64,000 nt of DNA from Akebia trifoliata (taxonomy: Eukaryota > Streptophyta > Magnoliopsida > Ranunculales > Lardizabalaceae), in NCBI GenBank assembly GCA_017979445.1, contig CM030718.1, forward strand, positions 16,780,760-16,844,759, in the 5' to 3' direction. The position numbers and the translations under genes are program-made. A model generated the notes under the pieces. That model was not told where the DNA came from and ran no database searches. It saw only the letters and a program-made list of their open reading frames with translations. Positions 21,475-31,649 of the stretch are shown one piece after another. Positions within the stretch are counted from its first letter, which is position 1; every line of letters begins with the position of its first letter.

Positions 21475-21995
21475 ATTTACGAGCCCCAAGAGGGTGATAC
21501 GTTGATTCACACAGTACGAATAGGAACATTAGCATGCCTTTCCGATCCTAAGCTAGGTCAAACTTTCATAAAGAAGTTACAGAACTATAGGTCAAGGATT
21601 TCCTCGAATATCACATGGTTATCCAGGATCCGTGATTTTGCGTGAATTGGATGTTTAAACCGAAAATAACAACAATAAGAATAGAGAAAAACCAAAAAAG
21701 GTTGAAAAAATAAAGGCAAGATCAAGTTACTAAAATTAAGATAAGAACAAACCAAGAAACGTCTAAAAGGGATATCTGCCCTTGTACCTATAAAAGGTAC
21801 ACCCATACCACTAAAAAGGTATGCAATTCTTGATTCCAAAAAATTTCTCTATAACTTTCTTTTTCTAACTTGCGTGTCAAAGTCTTTGTGCTGCAAGGAT
21901 CATATTAAAGAGCAATTGAAGGAGAGTTGATCATCATCAAAGTCATAGAACTCTAGGTGCTTCACAAATTACTCCTCTACAATTTGTGGGGTCCA
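21475..21995 (+). repeat. Dispersed repeat, LTR-like, copy 1
   Basis: Aligns along its length with 24095-24610 in the same orientation. It has a TATA-like CCTATAAAAGG near 21786 and a downstream AACTTGCGTGTC motif resembling gypsy LTR U5, so it may be an LTR fragment or solo LTR. The two copies are clearly diverged. No partner internal region was recognised. Confidence 0.5.
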
Positions 21996-22209
21996 TGAAA
22001 ACGAACCAAAACACAACACAAACATGGTGAACATTACAAAGAAAAACCAAAGGGATGTCGCAGGTGCTCAATTAGTATAAGGAAATCAAAGTCCCTTGCA
22101 AGCAATGGAACTCCTCCTCAATTATATGATGACCGAGTTACAATAAGGTCTTAATATGTAGTCAAAGAATTTTTTAATGCTAAGAATAGACTATGAGAAA
22201 ATTAACTAA

Positions 22210-22828
22210 GGGTATATTTGATTGCATGGAAAGTTACTTTCCATGGAATTTGAAATTTATGAAAAATAGTGATGGAAAATAGGTAGGGTTGGAAAATCAA
22301 ATTCTATTATTTGATTATACTTGGATAAAATTATGAAAAAATTATATGGGAAAAAAGAAGAAAAAGAATGAGAGGAGGGGAAGAGGAAGAGGAAGAAGAA
22401 GATGAGGAGGAAAAGGAGGGGGGAGGATGTCGTGGTGGCTGTGACGACGAAGGTAAGTGAGGAAGAAAATGATGAGGAAGATAAGAGGAGAACGTGATAG
22501 TGGTGGCGGCCGAGGAGATGAGAGATGGTGAGAGAGAGAGAGAAAAAAAATGGCCAGAGATGGTGATGATGATGATGACAATGACGATGGTAACGGTGAC
22601 GAAGATGGTGACGATGACGAGGTTATTGTGATGGTGGTGGTGGCAATAGGAAAAAAGAATATATGAGTGTGGAAGAATTGAAGATGAAAATTTTAGGTGG
22701 AAAAGTGAAATCTATATTTTTGTGGACTTTTTAGTTGAGGTAGAAAATAAATTTTCATTTCCATGTGCAATCAAACACTTGAAAATGTCATTTTCCACCC
22801 TATTTTCCATTTGCAATCAAATATATCG
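22210..22828. mobile_element. Tourist-like MITE (PIF/Harbinger type)
   Basis: 619 bp. The left end GGGTATATTTGATTGC and the inverted right end (CGATATATTTGATTGC) match at 14 of 16 positions. It is flanked by TAA on both sides (22207-22209 and 22829-22831), the usual 3-bp duplication of this superfamily. The middle holds a GA-rich run and imperfect GAT/GGT triplet repeats (22360-22645). These give Ser- and Pro-rich shadow frames but no real gene. Confidence 0.72.
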
Positions 22829-22831
22829 TAA

Positions 22832-24094
22832 GATGAAAATTTTATTTCAATTATTATAAGATAGAGAAAAGGGTTAGAGAATGATTAAAGGTTAAGAGAA
22901 AAGATAAAAAATTCAAGAATCAAGAAAAGAAATTCAAGAAGTAAGACTTCAAGAAATCAAGAATTCAATATTTCTTGAAAAACATCAAGAAAATAAAATT
23001 TATGGACTAGGTTCTTGAAAGGATTAAAGGATTCTTGATTTCTCACAAATAAATAAATAAAAAAAAAAAGATAAATGATAAGAATAGGATTAAAGAAAAG
23101 AAGAAAAAAAAATGATATTTACCTTGGAATCACCACAATAATTATCATAGAATCAACCATGTTGAATACACCAACATTTAAAAAATAAATAAAAACTTCT
23201 TGTTTACTTCATTCACTGTCCATAAATAAATCCTAATATAATTTTTAAATAAGGAAAATCAAGCAAGAGTCCTAATAAAACTAAAATGCTAAATTTTCGT
23301 ATATTTTTCTCTCTTAATTTTCAATACCTAAAAAACCTAAATGAAAGATAAACTAAATTACTAAACTGCCTTTAAATATTTACTAAGATCATGGGCCAAT
23401 CAAACATGAAAACAAGTCCTAGAACATAAAATTAAAGTCCTAAAATAGAAATCTAAATAAAAATTAAAATCTACTCTTTAAGATTTGATTTCCCTATCAA
23501 TCATTCTTGACTATGAAGATTTTTCCACAAGCGAAATAAAATTATAGTAATTCTCATCATCGGCTAGATTCCACATTAGGTATTTATAGTGAATCGAGCT
23601 CGAGATGGTTGAAAAATCATGGTCAAAGGTTCCTAGGGGAGTAAGACATGGGTGTGCATCATTGCACATGAAAAAAATGAGGCAACTGAACGATAACAAT
23701 ATCGAGCCTACCCAATAAAACCATGCTACATGTATGACAGGATTAATGATTCATCAACACAACAAATGAAGTGCCAAGGTACAATAAACCCATGTAGTCT
23801 ATCAATCGATGTTCTTTAGAAAACAAGTAATAAGGTGATACATGAATGATCATTGAATGAACACCTAGCGAACGTGTAACCAATGCTAGAAAGAAATGAG
23901 TGGGTCTATCAATCAAATCTGAAGGTAACATATGTTGAAGAGCCCAATGAACTTCAAAACAGTCGGAAGAAGCAAAATCGACCAAATACACTATTAAGAG
24001 TAAAAAAGAAAGTTCTTGAATCAAAAGAAGAGAAAGAGAGTTCCCGAAAGCTTAAACTAGGTTCAAACTTTCGAGAGAGGGCATTGTGGAGGGA
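22832..24094. other. No recognised gene
   Basis: AT-rich sequence with runs such as (AAAT)n near 23045-23065. Several short open frames (for example 23511-23699 and 23743-24024) have no family similarity I recognise and compositions expected by chance. Confidence 0.3.
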
Positions 24095-24610
24095 CAAATT
24101 TCTAGCCCTAGGAGGGTGACACGTGGCTTCACATAGTACGAATAAGATGGGTAGCATGCCTTTTAGACCTTAAGTAATGTCAAACGTTCGGAAGGAAGTT
24201 ACAAAACAATAAGGTTGGGAGATCTCAAATATCGTATGGGTACGCATGATCCTTAATTTTGCGAGATCTAGATGTATAAAATATAAACAACAACAATAAA
24301 GAAAGAGATGGAAACAAAAGAGGAGAGAAAATCATGGCAAGACAAGGTTACTAAAATTAAGATAACAACAAATTGGGAGACATCTAAAAAGGGAGAACTC
24401 TCCTTGTATCTATTAAAAAGTACACCCACACCACCAAAAATGTAAGCAATTCTCTTATCCAAAAACCCTCTCTGTGACTTTTTTTTTTTTTTTTTTTTTT
24501 CTAACTTGAGTGTTTGAGGCCTTGAGGTGAAGAACACCATCAAAGAGAAATTGGAGGAGAGCCAATTATCATCAAAGTCACAAATCTCAAGGTGCTTCAC
24601 AAATTACACC
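24095..24610 (+). repeat. Dispersed repeat, LTR-like, copy 2
   Basis: Counterpart of 21475-21995. It contains a pure T run of about two dozen bases (24479-24500) where copy 1 has mixed sequence. Both copies end in a similar segment near TCTCAAGGTGCTTCACAAATT. The intervening 2.1 kb is not similar between them. Confidence 0.5.
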
Positions 24611-25305
24611 TCTAAAGGAATTTAAATGAACAATGAGCCAGAATGGGAAATTTGCCAATGGTTGATCATGTTTTGGGAAATTTCTCTCTATTCAAAGTAA
24701 TACCTACTCAATAATTGTCAAATCAAAATTTGGTTAGTATATTTCGAACTCTATGAGCTCTTGAGTCGACTTGGGTAATCAATTCTCAAAATTTTACCAT
24801 GAGTCGAAAGGTAAAATGATCAGACATATAATAAATAAAAAAACTTCAAACAGGAGAAAACCAAGTGGCAAAATTTAAAAGAGCATCGTAGCTACCTTTC
24901 TCTTGATTCCCACTAAACCATATAAACAATAGTATAATAATTATAATAATAATAATCAAAGTGTTGTTGTATGAAAGTGATTTGGGGCGTGATACTTTGT
25001 AGACCAATGAAATGGACTTAGAGGAAACAAACATCCAAAATAACTTTGTAGTTTAGCTTGTCCAACTGTCCTACGGACGCCGGATCGAACAAGTCAGCTT
25101 CGGTTTTAACACCACCACGTGGCACTCCAACACCAGAGCCGGCCTTCATTTTCCCATCTTAAAATACCTCAAATCCACCATTTTGATCTGTTCCTCTTTT
25201 CTTCATGGGTTTTGCTCTTTTTCCTTCAAAACCCGTAAAGGAACAGATAAATAAAGAAGGAAAGAGCCGTAATTATAGAAGAGATTGAAGTTAGTTCATT
25301 AGGCT
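24611..25305 (+). promoter_or_regulatory. Upstream region of the VAPYRIN-type gene
   Basis: No gene lies in this stretch. A perfect 8-bp G-box palindrome CCACGTGG is at 25115-25122, about 260 bp before the start codon, and a GCCGGC palindrome is at 25138-25143. No confident TATA box was found. Expression in mycorrhizal roots is expected from the gene family, not shown by these motifs. Confidence 0.4.
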
Positions 25306-25446
25306 ATGTTATCAGGAATATCAACAACACCGACAAGAGATCAGTCATCAAAGAAATCAAGAACGAGATCGGTAAAGAAACATGGACAGACTTATAAGTT
25401 TAGAACCATCAAACCTAGTTGCAATCCGAGTCGAACCGGGTCATAG
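25306..25446 (+). CDS. Upstream ORF overlapping the VAPYRIN start
   Basis: An ATG at 25306 opens a 46-residue frame that ends with TAG at 25444-25446. It overlaps the main start codon (25382) in another frame. If it is in the mRNA it would lower translation of the main protein. The peptide is Ser/Thr/Lys/Arg-rich and I recognise no family. Whether transcription starts before 25306 is unknown. Confidence 0.35.
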   Translation: MLSGISTTPTRDQSSKKSRTRSVKKHGQTYKFRTIKPSCNPSRTGS

Positions 25447-27424
25447 GTGTTACGGAGAGTTAACGTTGCGTAACGTTATGTACACGATGCCTGTCGCCTT
25501 TCGTATACAACCCATGAACAAGAACCGTTACACTGTTCGGCCACAATCGGGTATCATCTCTCCTCTCTCAACACTTACTGTAGAGATCACTTATGTCCTA
25601 CCACCAAATTCAACTCTCCCGGACTCATTCCCTTACTCGGAAGATTCATTCCTCTTACATAGCATCGTAGTTCCCGGTGCAGCAGTCAAGGATCCTTCAT
25701 CTGCACTTGATTCTGTGCGTAATGATTGGTTTACCACAAAAAAGAAGCAGGTTTTTATTGATAGTGGTATTAAAGTATTATTTATTGGCTCATTAATATT
25801 GGCTCAGCTTGTAAAACACGGCTCCATGGATGAAGTCCGTGAAGCACTCGAGAGAAGCGATTCTTCTTGGAAGGCTGCTGACTCAGTTGATGAACACGGC
25901 CAGACTTTACTACACTTGGCTATAGCTCAGAGCCGAGCTGACCTTGTTCAACTCCTCCTCGAGTTTGAGCCAAATGTGGAGGCTCATAGTCGTTCAGGGC
26001 GGAGCCCACTTGAGGAAGCAGCTGCAGCCGGGGAGACTTTGATTGTTGAACTCTTGTTGGCTCACCGAGCTAGTACTGAAAGATCAGAATCTTCTACCTG
26101 GGGGCCGATACACTTAGCAGCTGGAGGCGGACACGTGGAGATCCTACGGCTACTATTGCTTAAGGGAGCTGATGTTGATGGCCTTACGGGGGATGGGCGA
26201 ACTGCACTGCATCTCGCTGTTGAGGAGCGCCAGAGGGATTGTGCAAGGCTCTTGTTGGCCAGTGGCGCGAGAGTCGACATAGGTTGTTCAGGTAATACAA
26301 TATTAGATATATACGATAACACTGTAAAATTAGATTAATTATGACAAAAAATTACAGTTAATATGTCCAACCATCGGCTGAGATGTCATGATATTTGCGA
26401 CGAATTTCCTAGAAAAAAAAGTCCCTAGGAAGCTTGTATAAATCCTTGGGAAATCTGTGTTTCTCTTCACATCTCAGCCGTCTGTGAGCAGCATGGCTCG
26501 GGCAAATCAATCGGTTGGGTCAAAGGCTCACTATCTGGAGGGGTAATCTCTGTCGAAAATATTATCAAGTAGGGGATTTGATTGGGATGGTACAACTTTT
26601 AAAAGATAAGCATAGGCAAGTATTCTAAGAGATTCCAACTTGTTAGAGCTTGAAAAATCCTAGTTGCATTGATTATTGATTGTTATTACAATGAAACCTA
26701 TCTAATTAGTAAATTGTTAATAGGTGATGGTGACACACCACTACATTTGGCTGCTGGCTTGGGCAACGAACACATGGTGAAGTTATTATTGCAAAAGGGA
26801 GCCAATAAGTCTATTCGTAACCAGCTGGGGAAGACAGCTTATGATGTAGCATCAGAACACGGGCACACTAGACTCTACGATGCGCTTGGGCTCGGAGATA
26901 GCTTAAGTGCAGCAGCACGCAAGGGCGAGGTACGAACTATTCATCGACTCCTTGAAAATGGTGCATCAATCAATGGTAGGGACCAGCATGGATGGACTGC
27001 ATTACACCGAGCGGCATTCAAAGGACGAGTTGATGCAGTCCGAACACTACTAGACAAGGGTGTGGATGTTGATGCAAGGGATGAAGATGGATACACAGCA
27101 TTGCACTGTGCAACTGAGTCAGGCCAAGCTGATGTGATCGAGTTGCTCATTAAGAAGGGAGCCGATGTTGAGGCACGGGCAAATAAGGGTTTAACAGCAT
27201 TGCAGATCGCCGACTCACTCCACTACTCAGGGATCACGCGGATACTGACTCAAGGTGGTGCTAGCAAGGATGGAATCACCCATATTGCTACATCTGCCCC
27301 ACTCCCATTTGGAAATGTTGCAGTACCCCGACAGTCAGATACTGGGGTTATCAAGAAAAAATCAAGTCAAGGGAGAAATGTTCATAGTAGTTTTGATCGG
27401 TCCATGCCATTAGCTGTGCTATAG
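25382..27424 (+). CDS. VPY: VAPYRIN: MSP domain plus ankyrin repeats
   Basis: Two exons, 25382-26291 and 26724-27424, give 536 residues, matching the usual VAPYRIN length. The donor CAG|GTAATA and acceptor TTAATAG|GTGATG keep the frame and rebuild an ankyrin unit (...[15 protein letters not shown]); without splicing the first frame stops at 26338. Residues 1-130 are a major sperm protein (VAP-type) domain. Residues about 140-505 are some ten ankyrin repeats ([48 protein letters not shown]). The start context AACATGG is favourable. In Medicago and Petunia, VAPYRIN is needed for arbuscular mycorrhizal colonisation. It sits in small mobile puncta in root cells and is linked to exocytosis. It is typically lost in plants that do not form mycorrhiza. 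No frameshift or in-frame stop is visible, so the gene looks functional. Confidence 0.93.
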
Positions 27425-27773
27425 CTAATGCATCTCAGAGCTCATGATATTCTATTTTTTGGTTGAAAATCAAACAAAAAGACTGGAATTTGCAATTGTT
27501 AAATATTAATTATTGAGTGTTAGAGACAGGATAAATTGTCATAAGGTGTACGAATTGATTCAGCTAGCTAAAGCATTGTTGAAAATGGAGACAGAGCTGG
27601 CCAGGGTTACAATACATCCTATCTATAACACTCTTAGGCTTGATATGTATGTAGCTAGAAAAAATTATTGTTAGCTTTCTCCCACTGTTTATCACATTAG
27701 CATGTGTTTGTAAGTAGCTTTGTTACAAGGTCGACTTGCTTCTCTCTATGAAATATTTTTTTTATATCAAAAT
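27425..27773 (+). other. 3' untranslated region of VAPYRIN (presumed)
   Basis: Follows the TAG stop at 27422-27424. AT-rich, with no open frame. No canonical AATAAA could be assigned with confidence. The presumed LTR at 27774 begins 350 bp after the stop. Confidence 0.35.
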
Positions 27774-28463
27774 TGTTGGAATTTAGAGGGTTGAATTTGA
27801 AAACTCTTTAAATATTCAATTAGTTATAACCATATGATAAATCAATCTATTAACCATAGGGTATTTCAATCCCATGTTTGCTTTATGCTTTATGCTTTTT
27901 ACTTTATTGCTTTTAGTTTAGTTGATAGTTTTGTTTTGCTTTGAGTAATTTTAGTCTCACATCGACTAGGAGAAGAATTGATTTGTAATTCTTAAATAGT
28001 TATACTTCTAATAGCTTTAAAAGTGGATAGAAGTAGTGGGTGGGCTCACGTGCGCACACGGGGGCTCAAGAGGAAAACCCATGGTTCTAATTGGAATTTG
28101 GATCCACCTGTCCGAAACTTTAATGCGTGTGAGCACGTATGACGTGCGCGCAGGGGGGTGCAAAATCTCATATTTACACCTCACGTGGGTGCGCGAATAG
28201 GTTCGTTTAGAAGTTTTTTAAATTTAAATTATGTTTTAAATCAGTTTGTAACTGTTCTAAACAATCACTTTCTCTTTATTTATAACCATTGTTTAGTCGA
28301 TTTAAACACTTAATTTTCTCTGTTATCTTTTATTTTTTTGAAAATCAGTAATTTATTATTCGTTGTGAGAGCACACAACATCGTCAAGTTCAAAGTTACG
28401 TTCCAATTTACAGTACCATTTTGGATACGTGACTTGTTGAATCCTGCAGAACGAACACCTACA
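27774..28463 (+). repeat. Possible degraded copia-type LTR
   Basis: Starts TGTTGGAATTT and contains the phrase AGTCTCACATCGACTAGGAG, common in plant copia LTRs. It has TATTTATAA near 28277 and ends ...CCTACA. Five bases later TGGTACCGTAGCAG (28469-28482) resembles the initiator tRNA-Met primer-binding site TGGTATCAGAGCAG with three changes. No partner LTR or pol was found, and the flanks give no target duplication. Confidence 0.4.
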
Positions 28464-28483
28464 GACTGTGGTACCGTAGCAGG

Positions 28484-29244
28484 GGGCGAATTTCGTTTTA
28501 GGACAGTACTTTGTGCACGCCTTAACCATTTCTTTTTTAGGTAATATTTTTCTATTACATTCAATTTGAAAATCAAGATTTGTTCTAACTTCTTCTCTCT
28601 CTGCCATAAGAAATTAGTACTCAGTAACAACAAAAATTTGTTTGTATTATTTGAGGTTCAATGTATTTTGACCTCATCTACGTAGCTTTAGGACTCGCTG
28701 CCATTCAAAGAATTTAAGATGTGAATAAACACCATAAAAAGGTTTTAGTAATCTGTTTTTCCAACAAATTACTTACTCAAATTCATCTTAATTTAATGGT
28801 CAAGGATAAGGAGGTTCGATTGTGAGACGAGAAATGTCTCAGGTACCTCGTCTTACCCACTAAGTTGGTGGTTACTATATTTGACTTAAAGTCAAAGTAG
28901 AAGCTGATTTTTTGAGGTTTTTAGAGTTAGAAAGCTTATAGGTAAGTACAAAGGCATAGAAGTATGTTCATGTCCTTCAACTTGCAAAAGGACATTACAG
29001 AAAACTTTTCATATAGTGATGGGATTTGGCGACGTCCAGATTTTTTCTATCATTGTAGAGCACTGCAGCGACAACCAAAAGAAGGGGTCGTTAGTATAGA
29101 GTTAATTTTTTGTTTTTTATTTTTTATTTTTCCTCTTCTTCCATTTTCCTTCCACCAAAACCAAACGAATTCTGTTATGCCACCTTTGCGATTTATTTCA
29201 TAACTCCCTCAATCCATCAAGGTAACTCTCTCTCTCTCTCCGGA

Positions 29245-29246
<2 letters not shown>
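28484..29246. other. No recognised gene
   Basis: 28420-28540 is a small GC-richer island with open frames on both strands, none of which I can assign. A hairpin GACGAG/CTCGTC lies near 28837-28854. The rest is AT-rich. Confidence 0.3.

Positions 29247-29290
<44 letters not shown>
29228..29290. repeat. Microsatellites (TC)n and (TG)n
   Basis: A short CT run at 29227-29240 is followed by about twenty TG dinucleotides at 29248-29290. Likely length-polymorphic. It has no coding meaning although it is open in one frame. Confidence 0.9.
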
Positions 29291-31649
29291 GTGGATCTAG
29301 GATTTGTTGAAGATGATAAAGGTCGATTTTATTTTTTCTAATAATTCAAAATATCTAGAGTTCTCAAATCAATTTTTCAGGTAATTAGAGAACTCTGTAG
29401 AAATCACATTCATATCAACACTTCAAGAAATCCAATAATCTGATTGAAGTTGCTATTAGCTTACTCATTTCGATCATAAAGTTAGCTCCAAGTGCATCAT
29501 CTCCAATTTATTTTTTCAAGTAATTTTATTTTCCTACCAAGTCTAATTCAATTTTTAACTTTCTTATTGAATTTTGTGGTAAATTTGATAATTGGGATAA
29601 TTAAATGATTTTAGTCTAACAATTAGATTGATTATCAACCATTTTTTGGCCTTAATCAAGAGATTTTCCCTAGTTATTTTATATGTTTTTGTTACTGGCG
29701 TATACATCCCAATTTGATCTAACAAGCCCGAGAGCTCATTTGAATCTAGTATCAAGGATTAGATCAAAAGAATTTATTATCAATCAAGTGGACCCAAATC
29801 GTACCAATAAAAAATCATCAAACAAAAATTAGTTTCACCTGGCCGTATAGACCAAACGGCCAAGCATAAACAATAACTTGGCTATTTGATTCATTTGTAT
29901 AGGCCATTTTATGTTCTAACATACATTTTTGTGATGTTTGAGGTCGTCATTGTCATCTCATCAAAAATTAATATTTATACTCTCCTTAGCTTGTAAATAG
30001 GTAAAGGATCAAATCCAAAAGAAAATGGGGGATGTTACAATGTTAACAAGAAATGAAATTGATCTAATTTACAATTCAAATTTATTTTTGTGAAATAAAA
30101 TGGAGATTAAAGTGTTGCTAGAAATTAAAACAATAAAAGAGAAAATTGTAATAAGTAAACAAAAGAGATAAATCATTAGTGATTAGAGTAACTTAAGATT
30201 AGGACATAAAACTATATTTGAGTTTATTTTTCTTTGCACTCAACCACAAAAACTTGGTGGGAGCTCCTTGAGTTAGAAGATATGACATGAAGCTTTTTAA
30301 GAAAACACTATAGTTAGGACCCCTTCACTCACTAATGTGTGAAGTCCCTACCACCAAATATCTAGTTTAAGCATATTCTATTTTGATCTTATCTAAGCAT
30401 AAAACACCTAAGTTAAGCGTATAAGGTGTAGAGATTTAATTAAAGTTTTAATCCATTAGAGTTGGATAAAATCTTGAAATGAACCCTATAAACATTATAA
30501 AGAACATAGAAGGATAAATAAATAACACAGAATTAAAGCTTTGCTCCTAAGCTTCCTCCACTTACTAATAGAGGGAGTCTAGCCTATGGTTATGATAATG
30601 ATACAAGATAAAGTAAAAGAAACGACACTTATATTCACGATAACCAAAATATACTATCTCCTTGAAAAATTACAGAAATTGATGAAATAAAACCTAACTA
30701 GAAAATAAAAATTATAGATAAAATATCTAGGGTATTGGAGGGAGAAGAAGAGAAGGGACAAAAACCCAAGGACTCTTTTCTAGTTGGGAAAATGATTTAT
30801 TTATAGACTTGAGGTGCTCTCAATAGATCTAAAAATAGACGTCATCACTCTTATGTATAATCTCACGTGTGAATCAAATAAGAGAAATTCTACGACGATC
30901 CAACCGAGGTAAACTTCGTCACATTGGGGTTTGACTGTGTTGCATTGCTTTGGAGACCTCCAAATCTCAATTTTTGACTGGTTGTCTTGCTCTGACATCT
31001 TGATTGTAGTGCATTCTTACTTAAGTGATGTACTATTCATCTAGATGAATTGATCATTGACCTATACAATGAACATACGTCATCAATTTTCTAATATTTA
31101 CAATTATTTTGTACAATTAAGCCTAATTAATATGGTATAAAATGAAATATGATAATTTGAGGCTTAACATACTTATTTATCTAATCTAATGAAATAAGGA
31201 CAGAAATCGAGATAATTGCCTGGAAAAAATGCGGATAAATTAATATTTTGAGACACTAATCAATACTCAGGCTTAATTTGCATACCTAGCATATATATCC
31301 AATTTAATTAGGTACTTAGAGAGCTCATGTATGTACGAGATTTTCAACAAAAAAATGACCTCATCCACCCATGTAAATAAGATTTTCCATCTTTTAATTT
31401 GTTCTTAATTACCTCGTTATCTATGCCCTAAACCTCCAAATTCCCCCCACCAAGGTCCTTTGGCAATTCTATAATTTTTCCAAAATCAAAAGTCCTCTTT
31501 GGTCCCACTTAAGGCAAATTACCCATTTTAACCTTGGTTTGTTAAGGCCAAAGAGGTTCCATGGCATTCAAGGTGATTTTACTAAGTTTAAGGACCTATT
31601 AAAGTTTTTCCACCCTAGAGAATTTTCTAAAAAAAAAATTCTAATGACC
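29291..31649. other. No recognised gene; possible LTR debris
   Basis: AT-rich, low complexity in places. Around 30720-31010, read on the minus strand, a TATAAATAAAT and pyrimidine-rich sequence look like an old LTR, but no boundaries, PBS or coding domain support it. No open frame is convincing. Confidence 0.3.

Noticed and set aside
22342..22581. Ser/Pro/Leu-rich 79-residue frame
   Set aside because: Complement of the purine-rich block inside the MITE; not a protein gene.
24846..25034. Minus-strand frame with an isoleucine run upstream of VAPYRIN
   Set aside because: The run is an ATA/ATT repeat; no family similarity and no gene context.
26062..27150. Minus-strand frames opposite the VAPYRIN exons
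   Set aside because: Shadows of the coding strand; the plus-strand protein is clearly the conserved one.
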